Below, one piece after another: positions 24,608-34,290 of a DNA stretch of 44,500 bases. The position numbers and the translations under genes are program-made. Source of the DNA: an uncultured Oscillospiraceae bacterium (GTDB taxonomy: Bacteria > Bacillota > Clostridia > Oscillospirales > Acutalibacteraceae); the NCBI GenBank assembly GCA_900543215.1, contig UQQR01000013.1, positions 1 through 44,500 of the forward strand, written 5' to 3'. Position 1 is the first letter of the stretch. Each line of letters opens with the position of its first letter. Below the pieces are notes generated by a model. It was given only the letters and a program-made list of their open reading frames with translations. It had not been told where the DNA came from and did not search any database.

Positions 24608-26011
24608 TTGACTAAGGCAGTTTTGAATACCGAAGCCCACACCGAGCAAAGCGCTTATGCCGACCGTGTAAAAACACTGGCACTTAAAAAATACGGGAAG
24701 CAGCCTGCAGCGTGCGTTGTAACCTTCGGATGTCAGCAGAATGTAAGCGATTCGGAGCGGCTTAAGGGTATGCTTGTTAATATGGGTTATTCTCTTACCG
24801 AAAACGAGGAGGAGGCGCAATTTATCATTTTTAATACCTGTGCCGTCCGTGAGCACGCGGAAGACAGGGTTTACGGCAATGTCGGTGCGACAAAGGCGCT
24901 GAAACGCAAAAATCCCGATATTATTGTGGCGGTTTGCGGCTGTATGGCGCAAAGGCAGAGCGTTGCCGATAAAATCAAACAAAGCTATCCGTATGTAGAT
25001 ATGGTTTTGGGCACACAGGTACAGCACAGATTACCTGAGTTTATATACAGGCGGCTTTCAGGTTCGGGCAGAATTTTTGATCTGACGCTTGAAAACGGCG
25101 AAATCCCGGAGGGTGTTCCGATAAAAAGAGACGGCACCTTTAAGGGCTGGCTGCCGATTATGTACGGCTGTAATAATTTCTGTACATACTGTATAGTGCC
25201 GTATGTCAGGGGCAGGGAGCGCTCAAGAGAGCCGGAGCAGATAATAAACGAGGCAAAGCAGATGATAGCTTCCGGCTGTAAGGATATTACGCTTTTGGGA
25301 CAGAATGTCAATTCCTACGGCAAGGGCGAGGAACACGGGCTTAACTTTTCGGGATTGCTGAGAAAAATCAATGAGCTTGACGGCGATTTCAGAATACGCT
25401 TTATGACTTCGCACCCTAGGGACTGCACAAAGGAACTTATAGATACTATGCGAGACTGCGAAAAGGTAAGCAGTCATCTGCATTTGCCGTTTCAAAGCGG
25501 AAGCGACAGAATACTTAAATTAATGAACCGCCATTACGACAGAAAAAGGTATCTTGAGCTTGTAAACTACGCTAAGGAACAGATACCCGACCTGTCGCTT
25601 ACAACGGATATTATAGTTGGCTTCCCCGGAGAGACCTATGAGGACTTTAAGGAAACCCTAAGCCTTGTAAGGCAGGTGGAGTTTTCCTCGCTTTTCACAT
25701 TTATATACTCTCCGAGGGAGGGAACGCCCGCGGCGGTTATGGACGATCCTGTATCACGGGCGGAAAAGGGCAAGTGGTTTTCCGAGCTTTTAAAGGTTCA
25801 AGAGGAAATAGCGGCGAAAAACGAGCCGCGGCTTGTGGGCAAGACCTACCGTGTTCTTTGCGACAGCGTCGGAAGCGAGGAAGGCTATATGTCGGGGCGA
25901 AATTCCGGCACTGCAGTAATTGAGTTCCCGGGCGGTAATGATTTGCTCGGCAGTTTTGTTACGGTTAAAACCGAAGAATACAGCGGCACATTAAAAGGTA
26001 AAATTATTTGA
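24608..26011 (+). CDS. miaB: tRNA-2-methylthio-N6-dimethylallyladenosine synthase
   Basis: 467 residues. TTG 24608 is chosen because AAAGGAG lies 7 bases upstream and the ATG at 24604 runs into a stop after three codons. It has the N-terminal UPF0004 cluster domain (TFGCQQNVSDSE, FNTCAVRE, VCGCMAQR), the radical SAM motif CNNFCTYCIVP and a C-terminal TRAM region. MiaB adds a methylthio group to isopentenyl-A37 of tRNAs. The isopentenyl transferase gene miaA is in the same block, which is a common arrangement with mutS and mutL. Confidence 0.95.
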   Translation: MTKAVLNTEAHTEQSAYADRVKTLALKKYGKQPAACVVTFGCQQNVSDSERLKGMLVNMGYSLTENEEEAQFIIFNTCAVREHAEDRVYGNVGATKALKRKNPDIIVAVCGCMAQRQSVADKIKQSYPYVDMVLGTQVQHRLPEFIYRRLSGSGRIFDLTLENGEIPEGVPIKRDGTFKGWLPIMYGCNNFCTYCIVPYVRGRERSREPEQIINEAKQMIASGCKDITLLGQNVNSYGKGEEHGLNFSGLLRKINELDGDFRIRFMTSHPRDCTKELIDTMRDCEKVSSHLHLPFQSGSDRILKLMNRHYDRKRYLELVNYAKEQIPDLSLTTDIIVGFPGETYEDFKETLSLVRQVEFSSLFTFIYSPREGTPAAVMDDPVSRAEKGKWFSELLKVQEEIAAKNEPRLVGKTYRVLCDSVGSEEGYMSGRNSGTAVIEFPGGNDLLGSFVTVKTEEYSGTLKGKII

Positions 26012-26024
26012 GAGGAAAAGAATT

Positions 26025-26429
26025 ATGAATGTTATTGAACAGGCAAGAGAATTAGGAAAAGCAATACAGAAGGACGAGCGTTTTATACGCTACGCAAAGG
26101 CGAGACTTGCAAATGACGATAATAAGGAATTACAGGACTCAATAGGTCAGTTCAACCTTACCCGTATGGAGCTTGACAGAGAGGTAAGCTCTGACAATAA
26201 GGACGAGGTTAAGGTTATGGAGCTTAACGAAAAGCTCCGCAAGATATACAGCGAGATTATGTCCTCACCGGCAATGACAGAATACAATACGGCTAAGGCT
26301 GAGCTTGATACCATGGTAAACGAGGTCAATGTGATTATTTCAAAGAGCATTGACGGCGAAGACCCCGAGACCTGCGATACGACCTCAGGCTGTACGGGCA
26401 GCTGTTCGACCTGCGGCGGATGCCACTAA
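26025..26429 (+). CDS. YlbF/YmcA-family protein with Cys-rich tail
   Basis: 134 residues, starting 13 bases after miaB with GAGAGGAAAAG upstream. The helical domain (RELGKAIQKDERFIRYAKA) is that of the YlbF/YmcA (DUF964) family, which in Bacillus forms a complex with YaaT affecting RNA processing and development. The last 20 residues carry five cysteines (TCDTTSGCTGSC then STCGGCH), suggesting metal or iron-sulfur binding. Position between miaB and mutS is typical of Clostridia. Confidence 0.85.
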   Translation: MNVIEQARELGKAIQKDERFIRYAKARLANDDNKELQDSIGQFNLTRMELDREVSSDNKDEVKVMELNEKLRKIYSEIMSSPAMTEYNTAKAELDTMVNEVNVIISKSIDGEDPETCDTTSGCTGSCSTCGGCH

Positions 26430-26465
26430 ACGGAATTTAAAATTTTGCGGAAGTGGGGAAGTTAA

Positions 26466-29066
26466 ATGGCTGAGATGTCTCCTATGATTAAGCAGTATCT
26501 CGATATTAAGTCGCAGAATGATGACAGTATACTGTTTTTCCGAGTAGGCGACTTTTACGAGATGTTTTTCGACGACGCTAAAACGGCGTCGGACGAGCTT
26601 GATTTGGTTTTGACCGGCAAGGATTGCGGACAGGAAGAAAGAGCGCCTATGTGCGGTGTGCCGTACCACAGCTGTGAAGCGTATATAGCGCGGCTTGTCG
26701 AAAAGGGGCACAAGGTTGCGATCTGCGAGCAGGTTGAGGATCCCGCAACGGCGAAAAGTCTTGTAAAGCGTGATGTCATAAGGGTTATTACGCCGGGAAC
26801 CGTAATTGAGGACGCTATGCTTGAGGAAGGCAGGAACAATTATCTTGCCGCCGTTGCCGTTAAGGAAACAGGCATAGGGCTTTGCTTTACTGATGCGTCT
26901 ACCGGTGAATGCCATGTAACCGAGATACCCTCAGATAATATCGAATCGGGGGTGTGCGACGAGCTGATGCGCTTTTCTCCCAAAGAGGTTTTGGTAAGCG
27001 AAGCGCTTAAGACCGTCTCATTGCCGCTTTGGGACTTTTTAGCCAAAAATCTCGGTGCTACCGTTACGGTAAGAACCGAGCGCAGCTTTGACACAAAATA
27101 TACCGAGCCGATATATTCCGGCAATTTCGGGGTTTCGGAGCTTGAGGGTCTCGGAATTGAACGGGGCGGCGCTAAGGCGTCCGCTTTCGGCGCGGTAATA
27201 GAATATCTTTACGAAACCGGCAAAAGCACGGATATTTCGGTAAACAAAATCGATGTTTATTCGGACAAGCAGTTTATGCGTCTTGATATGACGGCGATAC
27301 GCAATCTTGAAATTACCGAAACTATGCGTTCAAAATCCAAAAAAGGCTCTCTTTTGTGGGTGCTTGACAAAACAAGGACCGCAATGGGGAAACGCCTTAT
27401 GCGCTCGTGGATGGAAAAACCGCTTTTGAATATCACGCAGATAAATCTTAGGCAAAATGCCGTTGAGGAGCTTTGCGGGGACACGGTTTTAAGAGGCGAG
27501 CTTTCGGAGGGGCTTTCGGGCGTCCGTGATGTTGAGCGTATTATAACCAAAACGGTTTACGGTACCGCTTCCCCTAAGGACCTGTTGGCAATTTCCGCAA
27601 CCGCGCACAGATTTCCCATAATTAAGGGTTTGCTTGCAAGCGCAAACTGCAAGCTGCTAAAAGAAATATACAACGATATAGATACGCTTGAGGATATTTC
27701 GGCGCTCATAGATTCCGCAATAAGCGAAAACGCGCCGCTGACTGTAAGGGACGGAAATATTATCAAGGACGGATATAATGAAGAGGTCGACCGTCTCAGA
27801 AACGATATGAAGCACGGCACCGGCTTTATAGACGAAATTGAAGCGAGGGAAAGAGAACGCACCGGAATAAAGAATTTAAGGGTGCGCTACAATAAGGTTT
27901 TCGGGTATTATATAGAGGTTACAAACTCATTTCTTGATAAGGTGCCTGAGGACTACATAAGAAAGCAAACGCTTACTAACTGCGAGCGGTTTATAACAGA
28001 GGAACTTAAGGGCATTGAAAAGCGTGTCCTTACCGCGAAGGACCGTATTGTGCAGATAGAATACGAGCTGTTTGACGGAGTTAGAAAAAAGGCAGCGGCG
28101 GAGCTTAAACGCTTCCAGCAGACTGCCTCGGCAATAGCCAAAATAGATGTTTTGCGTTCGCTTGCTGAGGTTTCGGTAAATAACCGATATGTAAGACCGC
28201 TTGTAAACGATACGGGCACGGTAAGAATAATTGCCGGCAGACACCCTGTAGTGGAACAGGTTATAAGCACACCGTTTGTCGCTAACGATACCCTGCTTGA
28301 TATGCAGGAGGACCGCTGTGCTGTGATTACCGGACCTAATATGGCCGGCAAATCAACATATATGCGTCAGGTGGCGATAATCGTGCTTATGGCGCAAACG
28401 GGTTGCTTTGTTCCGGCGCAGTCTGCCGAAATAGGCATTGTGGACGCAATATTTACAAGAGTCGGCGCGTCGGATGATCTTGCGGCGGGCAAATCCACCT
28501 TTATGGTGGAAATGAGCGAGGTTGCCGATATACTTAAAAACGCAACAAGGAAAAGTCTGCTTATTCTTGACGAGATAGGCAGGGGAACCTCCACTTTTGA
28601 CGGTATGTCAATAGCCCGTGCGGTGCTTGAATATGTGAACGATAAAAAGAAGCTTGGGGCGAAGGCACTTTTTGCAACTCATTATCACGAGCTTACCGAA
28701 ATGGAAAACGAGCTTTCGGGAATTAAAAATTACAACATCGCCGTAAAAAAACGGGGCGATGATATAACATTTTTAAGAAAAATTATAAGGGGCGGAGCAG
28801 ACGACAGCTACGGTATAGAGGTCGCAAAATTAAGCGGTATACCGAACGAGGTCATACAGCGCGCAAAGCAGATACTTAAAAAGACCGAATCGGAAGGAAT
28901 AGTTACCTACAAAACCGCCGCTCCGGCGGAAATGCAGCTGCCTATTGAAATGCAGCAGGCAGAGGAAATAATGGACGAGCTTAAAACGCTTGATGTAAAT
29001 ACGCTTACTCCGATAGAGGCAATGCAGATACTTTTTGATTTTGCCAATAAAGCAAAATCAATATGA
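26466..29066 (+). CDS. mutS: DNA mismatch repair protein MutS
   Basis: 866 residues, normal length; AGTGGGGAAG precedes the ATG. The mismatch-contacting motif (FFRVGDFYEMF near the N-terminus), the clamp/lever helices and the ATPase domain with Walker A GPNMAGKSTYMRQ, DDLAAGKSTFM and LILDEIGRGTSTFDG are all present. It recognises mispairs and recruits MutL, whose gene follows 18 bases downstream. There are no lesions. Confidence 0.97.
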   Translation: MAEMSPMIKQYLDIKSQNDDSILFFRVGDFYEMFFDDAKTASDELDLVLTGKDCGQEERAPMCGVPYHSCEAYIARLVEKGHKVAICEQVEDPATAKSLVKRDVIRVITPGTVIEDAMLEEGRNNYLAAVAVKETGIGLCFTDASTGECHVTEIPSDNIESGVCDELMRFSPKEVLVSEALKTVSLPLWDFLAKNLGATVTVRTERSFDTKYTEPIYSGNFGVSELEGLGIERGGAKASAFGAVIEYLYETGKSTDISVNKIDVYSDKQFMRLDMTAIRNLEITETMRSKSKKGSLLWVLDKTRTAMGKRLMRSWMEKPLLNITQINLRQNAVEELCGDTVLRGELSEGLSGVRDVERIITKTVYGTASPKDLLAISATAHRFPIIKGLLASANCKLLKEIYNDIDTLEDISALIDSAISENAPLTVRDGNIIKDGYNEEVDRLRNDMKHGTGFIDEIEARERERTGIKNLRVRYNKVFGYYIEVTNSFLDKVPEDYIRKQTLTNCERFITEELKGIEKRVLTAKDRIVQIEYELFDGVRKKAAAELKRFQQTASAIAKIDVLRSLAEVSVNNRYVRPLVNDTGTVRIIAGRHPVVEQVISTPFVANDTLLDMQEDRCAVITGPNMAGKSTYMRQVAIIVLMAQTGCFVPAQSAEIGIVDAIFTRVGASDDLAAGKSTFMVEMSEVADILKNATRKSLLILDEIGRGTSTFDGMSIARAVLEYVNDKKKLGAKALFATHYHELTEMENELSGIKNYNIAVKKRGDDITFLRKIIRGGADDSYGIEVAKLSGIPNEVIQRAKQILKKTESEGIVTYKTAAPAEMQLPIEMQQAEEIMDELKTLDVNTLTPIEAMQILFDFANKAKSI

Positions 29067-29084
29067 TGAAAGGAAGGTGTAAAA

Positions 29085-30962
29085 ATGCCTAAGATAAATG
29101 TACTCCCGAAGCAGGTGGCGGAACTTATAGCCGCAGGCGAGGTGGTGGAACGCCCTGCTTCTGTTATAAAGGAGCTTGTTGAAAATTCCATAGACGCAAA
29201 TGCCCGTAACATAACCGTGGAAATACAGCGCGGCGGTATATCCTATATCAGAATTACGGATGACGGGTGCGGTATAGCGCACGAGGATGTCCCGAAGGCA
29301 TTTTTACGCCACGCCACAAGTAAAATTTCTTCGGGTGTAGATTTAAACTCTATTTCTACATTAGGTTTCAGGGGCGAGGCACTTGCGGCGGTTTCTTCCG
29401 TTTCAAGGGCGGAGCTTTTCACAAAGCCGCACGGAGAAGCTTTCGGAACTCATTATAAAATAGAGGGCGGCACGGAGACTCTTTGCGAGGAAGCCGGCTG
29501 TCCCGACGGTACAACCATAATAATACGGGATATTTTTTACAATACTCCCGCACGAATGAAATTTCTTAAAAAGGATGTTTCCGAGGCAAATGCGGCGGCG
29601 GCTGTGGTGGACCGAATTGCGCTTTCGCATCCGGAAATTGCCTTTAAGCTTATAAGAGACGGCAAACAAACGCTTAATACCTCTGGCGACGGCAAGGTGA
29701 ACGGTGCCGTATACAGTGTTTTGGGGCGTGAATTTTCGGGTACGCTTATTCCCGTTAAGGGCACGCTTGACAGAATAGAGGTAGAGGGACTTACCTGTAA
29801 GCCTGTCTCGTGCAGACCCACAAGAAATTATCAGTTTGTGTTTTTAAACGGCAGACTTGTCCGTTCGGGAACCGTCACGGCGGCTGCGGAGCAGGCATAT
29901 AAAAACAGTGCGATGACAGGAAAATTTCCGGGGTTTGTACTGTATCTTACAGTTCCGTTTGACACGGTGGATGTAAATGTCCATCCTGCTAAAACCGAGG
30001 TGCGCTTTTCAGATGAACGCCGTATTTTCGACGCTGTCTATTCCGCGGTTAAAAATGCGCTTTCATCCGGGGATACAAGACCCGAGGTGAAATTAAAGCC
30101 GCCGGTATTCAATCCGTTTGAACGGCTTAAAAAGGAAGAGTATACCCAACAGCCGATAGAAAAGCCGACCGTTGCGGAAAGGATATACGGCACAGGTTTA
30201 CATAATAATACAAAACATATACTCAGAGACGACAGTATACCGTCCTTTGTAAATAACTATTCGACAGTGGGTCCCCACGGCGAAAAGGTTGAAGCCGCCG
30301 CAGAACCGCAGTATACACCGGCTCCCGTATATACGCCCGAGCCGCAGGTGAAAGAGAAAACGACGGTTGACATAACAAAAGAGGAAGAAGCCGAAAGACC
30401 CGAAATAACGGTAATAGGCGAGGCCTTTTCAACCTACATAATAGTGCAGATGGGCAGCAGTATTTTTATGATAGACAAGCACGCCGCCCACGAGCGTATA
30501 ATATTTAACGATTTAAAAAAGCACAATACCGTATCGCCGCAGGCACTTCTTACGCCTGTGACCGTAATGCTCGATCCGCAGGAATACGGTGCGGTCATTT
30601 CAAATATACCGCTTTTGGCGGAAATAGGCTTTGAAACGGAGGATTTCGGTAATTCTTCGGTACGGGTTTTCACAGTTCCGTCCTCACTTACAAGGGAGGA
30701 TGTCGAAGGGCTTTTAAGCGAGCTTGCGGGTAAGCTTCTTAAAAATTCCGCCGCCGAGGTAGAAAGGCTTGAGGATATATACCATACCGTTGCCTGCCGC
30801 AGTGCAATAAAGGCAGGGAATAAGCTCTCGCTGCTTGAAATGAAAAAATTAGCGGAAAGGGTGCTTTATTCGGACGATATTATGTACTGTCCGCACGGAA
30901 GACCCGTAGCCTTTGAAATTAAAAGGCGTGAGCTTGAAAAGCAGTTCGGGCGTATACAATGA
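29085..30962 (+). CDS. mutL: DNA mismatch repair protein MutL
   Basis: 625 residues; GGAAGGTG precedes the ATG. The GHKL ATPase motifs are clear (VKELVENSIDANA, DDGCGI, TLGFRGEAL). The C-terminal domain holds an endonuclease-like motif, DKHAAHERIIFND, where the usual second Glu position is Asn, plus the supporting ACRSAIKAG and CPHGRP motifs. It therefore probably nicks the strand as in other non-Dam bacteria, though the Asn substitution is worth noting. A proline- and threonine-rich linker (about residues 350-440) joins the domains. The stop overlaps the miaA start. Confidence 0.96.
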   Translation: MPKINVLPKQVAELIAAGEVVERPASVIKELVENSIDANARNITVEIQRGGISYIRITDDGCGIAHEDVPKAFLRHATSKISSGVDLNSISTLGFRGEALAAVSSVSRAELFTKPHGEAFGTHYKIEGGTETLCEEAGCPDGTTIIIRDIFYNTPARMKFLKKDVSEANAAAAVVDRIALSHPEIAFKLIRDGKQTLNTSGDGKVNGAVYSVLGREFSGTLIPVKGTLDRIEVEGLTCKPVSCRPTRNYQFVFLNGRLVRSGTVTAAAEQAYKNSAMTGKFPGFVLYLTVPFDTVDVNVHPAKTEVRFSDERRIFDAVYSAVKNALSSGDTRPEVKLKPPVFNPFERLKKEEYTQQPIEKPTVAERIYGTGLHNNTKHILRDDSIPSFVNNYSTVGPHGEKVEAAAEPQYTPAPVYTPEPQVKEKTTVDITKEEEAERPEITVIGEAFSTYIIVQMGSSIFMIDKHAAHERIIFNDLKKHNTVSPQALLTPVTVMLDPQEYGAVISNIPLLAEIGFETEDFGNSSVRVFTVPSSLTREDVEGLLSELAGKLLKNSAAEVERLEDIYHTVACRSAIKAGNKLSLLEMKKLAERVLYSDDIMYCPHGRPVAFEIKRRELEKQFGRIQ

Positions 30963-31900
30963 GCGGAATTAAAACTGTATTTATAGTAGGTCCGACCGCC
31001 TCGGGCAAGACGGATCTCGGAATAAAGCTTGCAAAGCGACTTGACGGAGAAATAGTATCCGCCGATTCAATGCAGATATATAAAAGTATTTCCATAGCCT
31101 CGGCTGTGCCGAGTGTAGAGGAAATGGACGGCATAAAGCATTATCTGCTTGAATTTTTGGAGCCTGAGTGCGAGTTTTCGGTTGCTGATTATGTAGGTCT
31201 TGCGAGAAACGCCGTAAAGGAAATAAACAGTATAGGGAAATTACCGATAGTTGTGGGCGGCACGGGGCTTTATATTAATTCGCTTGCAGATAATATAGCA
31301 TTTACCGACGAGCCTGAAAACAGTGTGGTACGGGAAGAGCTTTCAAAGCGGTTTTGTGAGGTCGGCGGCGAAAAAATGCTTGCAAAGCTTGCCGAAATTG
31401 ACCCGCGCACGGCTGAAAAGCTGCACCCGAGCGATAAAAAGAGAATCATAAGGGCGTTTGAGGTATATCACCTTACAGGAAAGACCATAACCGAGCAAAA
31501 GGAAATTTCAAGAACCGGCGATAAAATAATAGACCCTTGTATTATAGGTATCACCTATCGGGACAGGGAAAAGCTTTACGAAAGAATAAACCTACGGGTC
31601 GATATAATGCTTGAAAAGGGACTTGAACAGGAAGCAAGGGAGGCCTATCAAAGAGCCGGAGGCGGAGCGTTTCAGGCGATAGGGCACAAGGAACTTTTCG
31701 GGTATTTTAAGGGCGACTGCTCGCTTGGAGAGGCGGCGGAAAGCCTTAAAATGCAGACGCGCAGATACGCAAAGCGCCAGCTTACATGGTTTAACAAGGA
31801 TAAAAGAATACATTGGTTCTATGCCGATGAAGAAATGGATATACCTGTTGCCGCTGAAAAAACCGTAAAGAATTTTTTGGAAAGGGAGGACGCCGATTGA
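30959..31900 (+). CDS. miaA: tRNA dimethylallyltransferase
   Basis: 313 residues; the ATG overlaps the mutL stop (ATGA). The P-loop GPTASGKTDLG, the DSMQIYK motif and GGTGLYINSL are typical. MiaA transfers dimethylallyl to A37 of tRNAs reading UNN codons, the step before MiaB. Length is normal and the frame is intact. The next gene begins within its stop codon (TTGA). Confidence 0.96.
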   Translation: MSGIKTVFIVGPTASGKTDLGIKLAKRLDGEIVSADSMQIYKSISIASAVPSVEEMDGIKHYLLEFLEPECEFSVADYVGLARNAVKEINSIGKLPIVVGGTGLYINSLADNIAFTDEPENSVVREELSKRFCEVGGEKMLAKLAEIDPRTAEKLHPSDKKRIIRAFEVYHLTGKTITEQKEISRTGDKIIDPCIIGITYRDREKLYERINLRVDIMLEKGLEQEAREAYQRAGGGAFQAIGHKELFGYFKGDCSLGEAAESLKMQTRRYAKRQLTWFNKDKRIHWFYADEEMDIPVAAEKTVKNFLEREDAD

Positions 31901-33102
31901 AAGGTTCAAAAATACTTAAGGCATTTATAGTAATACTGATTTCCGTTTTTGCGATACACCAGATAGCGTCCTCGGTCTATAAGCCGATAAAAACCGAATC
32001 GGCAAGCTTCTCAACCGTTGCGGACGGGCTTGATGTTACTGGTCTTGTTATAAGAAACGAAACGCTTGTCAGATATTCCTCTGGCGGAGTAATGCACTTC
32101 ATTACGGGGGACGGGAGCCGTGCGCCTAAGGACGGCGTTATAGCAAATATATACGACAGCGAATCCGCGTCCATTACGCTTAGCCGTATCGATTCGGTAA
32201 GCAAAAAAATAGCCGATTTAGAGGAAATGCTGAGCTATAACGATTTAGAGGCGGCTGACCTTGATGTTATAAACAACAAGGTAAAGCAAAGCTTAAACAA
32301 GCTTGTGGTAAGCGGTGCAGACGGCAACTTCGAGAAGATTTCCGACTGCACGGAAAATCTGCTTTCGTCGCTTAACCGCAGACAGGCGGCGCTGGGTGAA
32401 ACTGCGGATTTTTCACAGCAGTTATCTGCGCTTAAAACGGAGCTTTCGGGGCTCTCCTCTTCACTGCCGGCACCGAAGGATACCGTAAAGGCGGAAATTT
32501 CGGGGTATTTTGTATCAAAAGCCGACGGATATGAGAATATACTTAAATGCGACAGTCTTGACAGCATAACTCCCGAATACCTAAAGGGAATAAAGCCCGA
32601 AGAAGTAGGCTCGGATGTTGTGGGAAAGCTTGTTTCGGATTACGAGTGGTATATAGCGGCGGCAGTACCTATAAACGACTCTCTTAACTATAAGGAGGGG
32701 GACGAGCTTACTATATATACCTCGGTAAAATCCTTCCCAAAACTACCCGTAACCGTTAAGAAAATCAACATTTCGTCGGACTCCTCTTCCGCGGTGGTGC
32801 TTTTTTCGTGTAATGATATGAACAGCGAGTTAGCCTCTGTGCGTTCCGCTCCTATGACCATTGTTAAAAAGGAATACAGCGGACTAAAAATACCGAAAAG
32901 CGCACTCCGTGTTGTAGATTCAAAAAGGGGCGTATATGTCCTTACGGGTATGCAGGTAAAGTTTGTAGAGGTAAACATCATATACTCCGCAGATAATTAT
33001 ATGCTGTGCGAAAAGCAGAGTGATGACGAAAAATCACTAAGACTGTACGACGATGTTATAGTAAAGGGGAAAAATCTTTATGATGGAAAAATTGTCAGCT
33101 GA
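31897..33102 (+). CDS. HlyD-like membrane-anchored adaptor protein
   Basis: 401 residues; TTG 31897 with GGGAGG upstream, overlapping the miaA stop. One N-terminal transmembrane segment (FIVILISVFAIHQIASSV) is followed by a beta-strand-rich region, a central coiled coil (about residues 85-190) and another beta-rich barrel-like part (SGYFVSKADGYE, then VLTGMQVKFVEV). This is the layout of HlyD/membrane-fusion-type proteins found at this place next to the yggS-sepF genes of many Clostridia. No partner exporter is nearby, so its cargo is unknown. It overlaps the next gene by 23 bases. Confidence 0.75.
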   Translation: MKGSKILKAFIVILISVFAIHQIASSVYKPIKTESASFSTVADGLDVTGLVIRNETLVRYSSGGVMHFITGDGSRAPKDGVIANIYDSESASITLSRIDSVSKKIADLEEMLSYNDLEAADLDVINNKVKQSLNKLVVSGADGNFEKISDCTENLLSSLNRRQAALGETADFSQQLSALKTELSGLSSSLPAPKDTVKAEISGYFVSKADGYENILKCDSLDSITPEYLKGIKPEEVGSDVVGKLVSDYEWYIAAAVPINDSLNYKEGDELTIYTSVKSFPKLPVTVKKINISSDSSSAVVLFSCNDMNSELASVRSAPMTIVKKEYSGLKIPKSALRVVDSKRGVYVLTGMQVKFVEVNIIYSADNYMLCEKQSDDEKSLRLYDDVIVKGKNLYDGKIVS

Positions 33103-33790
33103 AGAATTTGACAGAAATTATAAGGATGTTCTGGATCGCCTTTATGCGGCGGCGGAAAAATCGGGCAGAAGTGCCGAGGATATAACCCTGCTTGCCGCCA
33201 CCAAGACGGTTGACGCCGATACCGTAAATTACGCGATAAAAAAGGGCATAACCCATATCGGTGAAAACAGGGTACAGGAGTTGCTTTCAAAATATTCACT
33301 CTTAAACCCCGCTCACAGTCACTTTATCGGGCATCTGCAAACCAATAAGGTTAAGGATATTATCGATAAGGTTGAAATGATAGAATCGGTAGATTCCTTA
33401 AAGCTTGCAAAGGAAATATCAAAGCAGGCGGGTAAGCACGGTCTTGTTATGAATATTCTTGCCGAAATTAACATAGGCGGCGAGGAGTCAAAATCGGGAT
33501 TTGCGCCGGAGGACGCCGAAAACGCCGTCAAAGAGATAGCAAAATTACCCAATATACACATTAAGGGACTTATGTGCATACCGCCTGTGGCAAATATGCC
33601 GGAAGAAGCACGAAAATATTTCCGTAAAATGTATAAACTGTTCCTTGACATAGGAGCCAAAAACATAGATAATAGTTGTATGGGCGTTTTGTCGATGGGA
33701 ATGTCCGGCGATTTTGATATTGCCGTCAGCGAGGGCGCCAATCTGGTAAGGGTGGGAACCTCACTTTTCGGAAAACGCAATTATAATTAA
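33080..33790 (+). CDS. YggS/YlmE-family PLP-binding protein
   Basis: 236 residues; AAAGGGG precedes tandem ATG codons at 33080 and 33083. The PLP lysine lies in LLAATKTVDADTV, followed by HIGENRVQE and HFIGHLQTNKVKDI, the family hallmarks. The protein is involved in vitamin B6 and amino acid homeostasis and forms a TIM barrel. It starts the division-associated string yggS-sepF-ylmH-divIVA, an arrangement conserved in Firmicutes. Confidence 0.95.
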   Translation: MMEKLSAEEFDRNYKDVLDRLYAAAEKSGRSAEDITLLAATKTVDADTVNYAIKKGITHIGENRVQELLSKYSLLNPAHSHFIGHLQTNKVKDIIDKVEMIESVDSLKLAKEISKQAGKHGLVMNILAEINIGGEESKSGFAPEDAENAVKEIAKLPNIHIKGLMCIPPVANMPEEARKYFRKMYKLFLDIGAKNIDNSCMGVLSMGMSGDFDIAVSEGANLVRVGTSLFGKRNYN

Positions 33791-33810
33791 AATAAAAAGG
33801 AGCTTAAAAA

Positions 33811-34290
33811 ATGGGACTTTTGGATAGCATAAAAAATATTATGAGCATACCCGATGAAGACGATTTTGACGAGGAGATAGAGGATGTAGAGGAAGAAAAA
33901 CCGGCAGATAAACCGAGACATACCTCCTCATACGAACAGCCTCAGTCAAGGCGTGAATCCGCTCCCAGAGTAGTAGGCGGCGGAAAATCCAAGACCGTAA
34001 GCTTTAATCATTCACAAATGCAGGTTGTTCTTGTAAAGCCGGACAGGTTCGAGGATGTAACCTCAATAGCCGACCATCTTAACGCCAAGAAGACCGTTGT
34101 ACTTAATCTTGAAGCGGCAAACCGTGATGTTTCACGCAGAATTATAGATTTCTTAAGCGGTGTTGCCTACGCAAACGGCGGAAACATCCGCAAGGTTGCA
34201 AACAGTACATTTATAATTGTTCCTACGGATGTTGATGTTATGGGTGAGCTTATGCTCGACGATTTTGACGAGAACAAAGCATATTTTTAA
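33811..34290 (+). CDS. sepF: Cell division protein SepF
   Basis: 159 residues; AAAAGGAGC upstream. A membrane-binding amphipathic N-terminus (MGLLDSIKNIM), an acidic and Pro/Ser-rich linker and the conserved C-terminal domain (VVLVKPDRFEDV, DFLSGVAYANGG) match SepF, which tethers FtsZ to the membrane. The stop overlaps the start of ylmH by one base. Confidence 0.95.
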   Translation: MGLLDSIKNIMSIPDEDDFDEEIEDVEEEKPADKPRHTSSYEQPQSRRESAPRVVGGGKSKTVSFNHSQMQVVLVKPDRFEDVTSIADHLNAKKTVVLNLEAANRDVSRRIIDFLSGVAYANGGNIRKVANSTFIIVPTDVDVMGELMLDDFDENKAYF

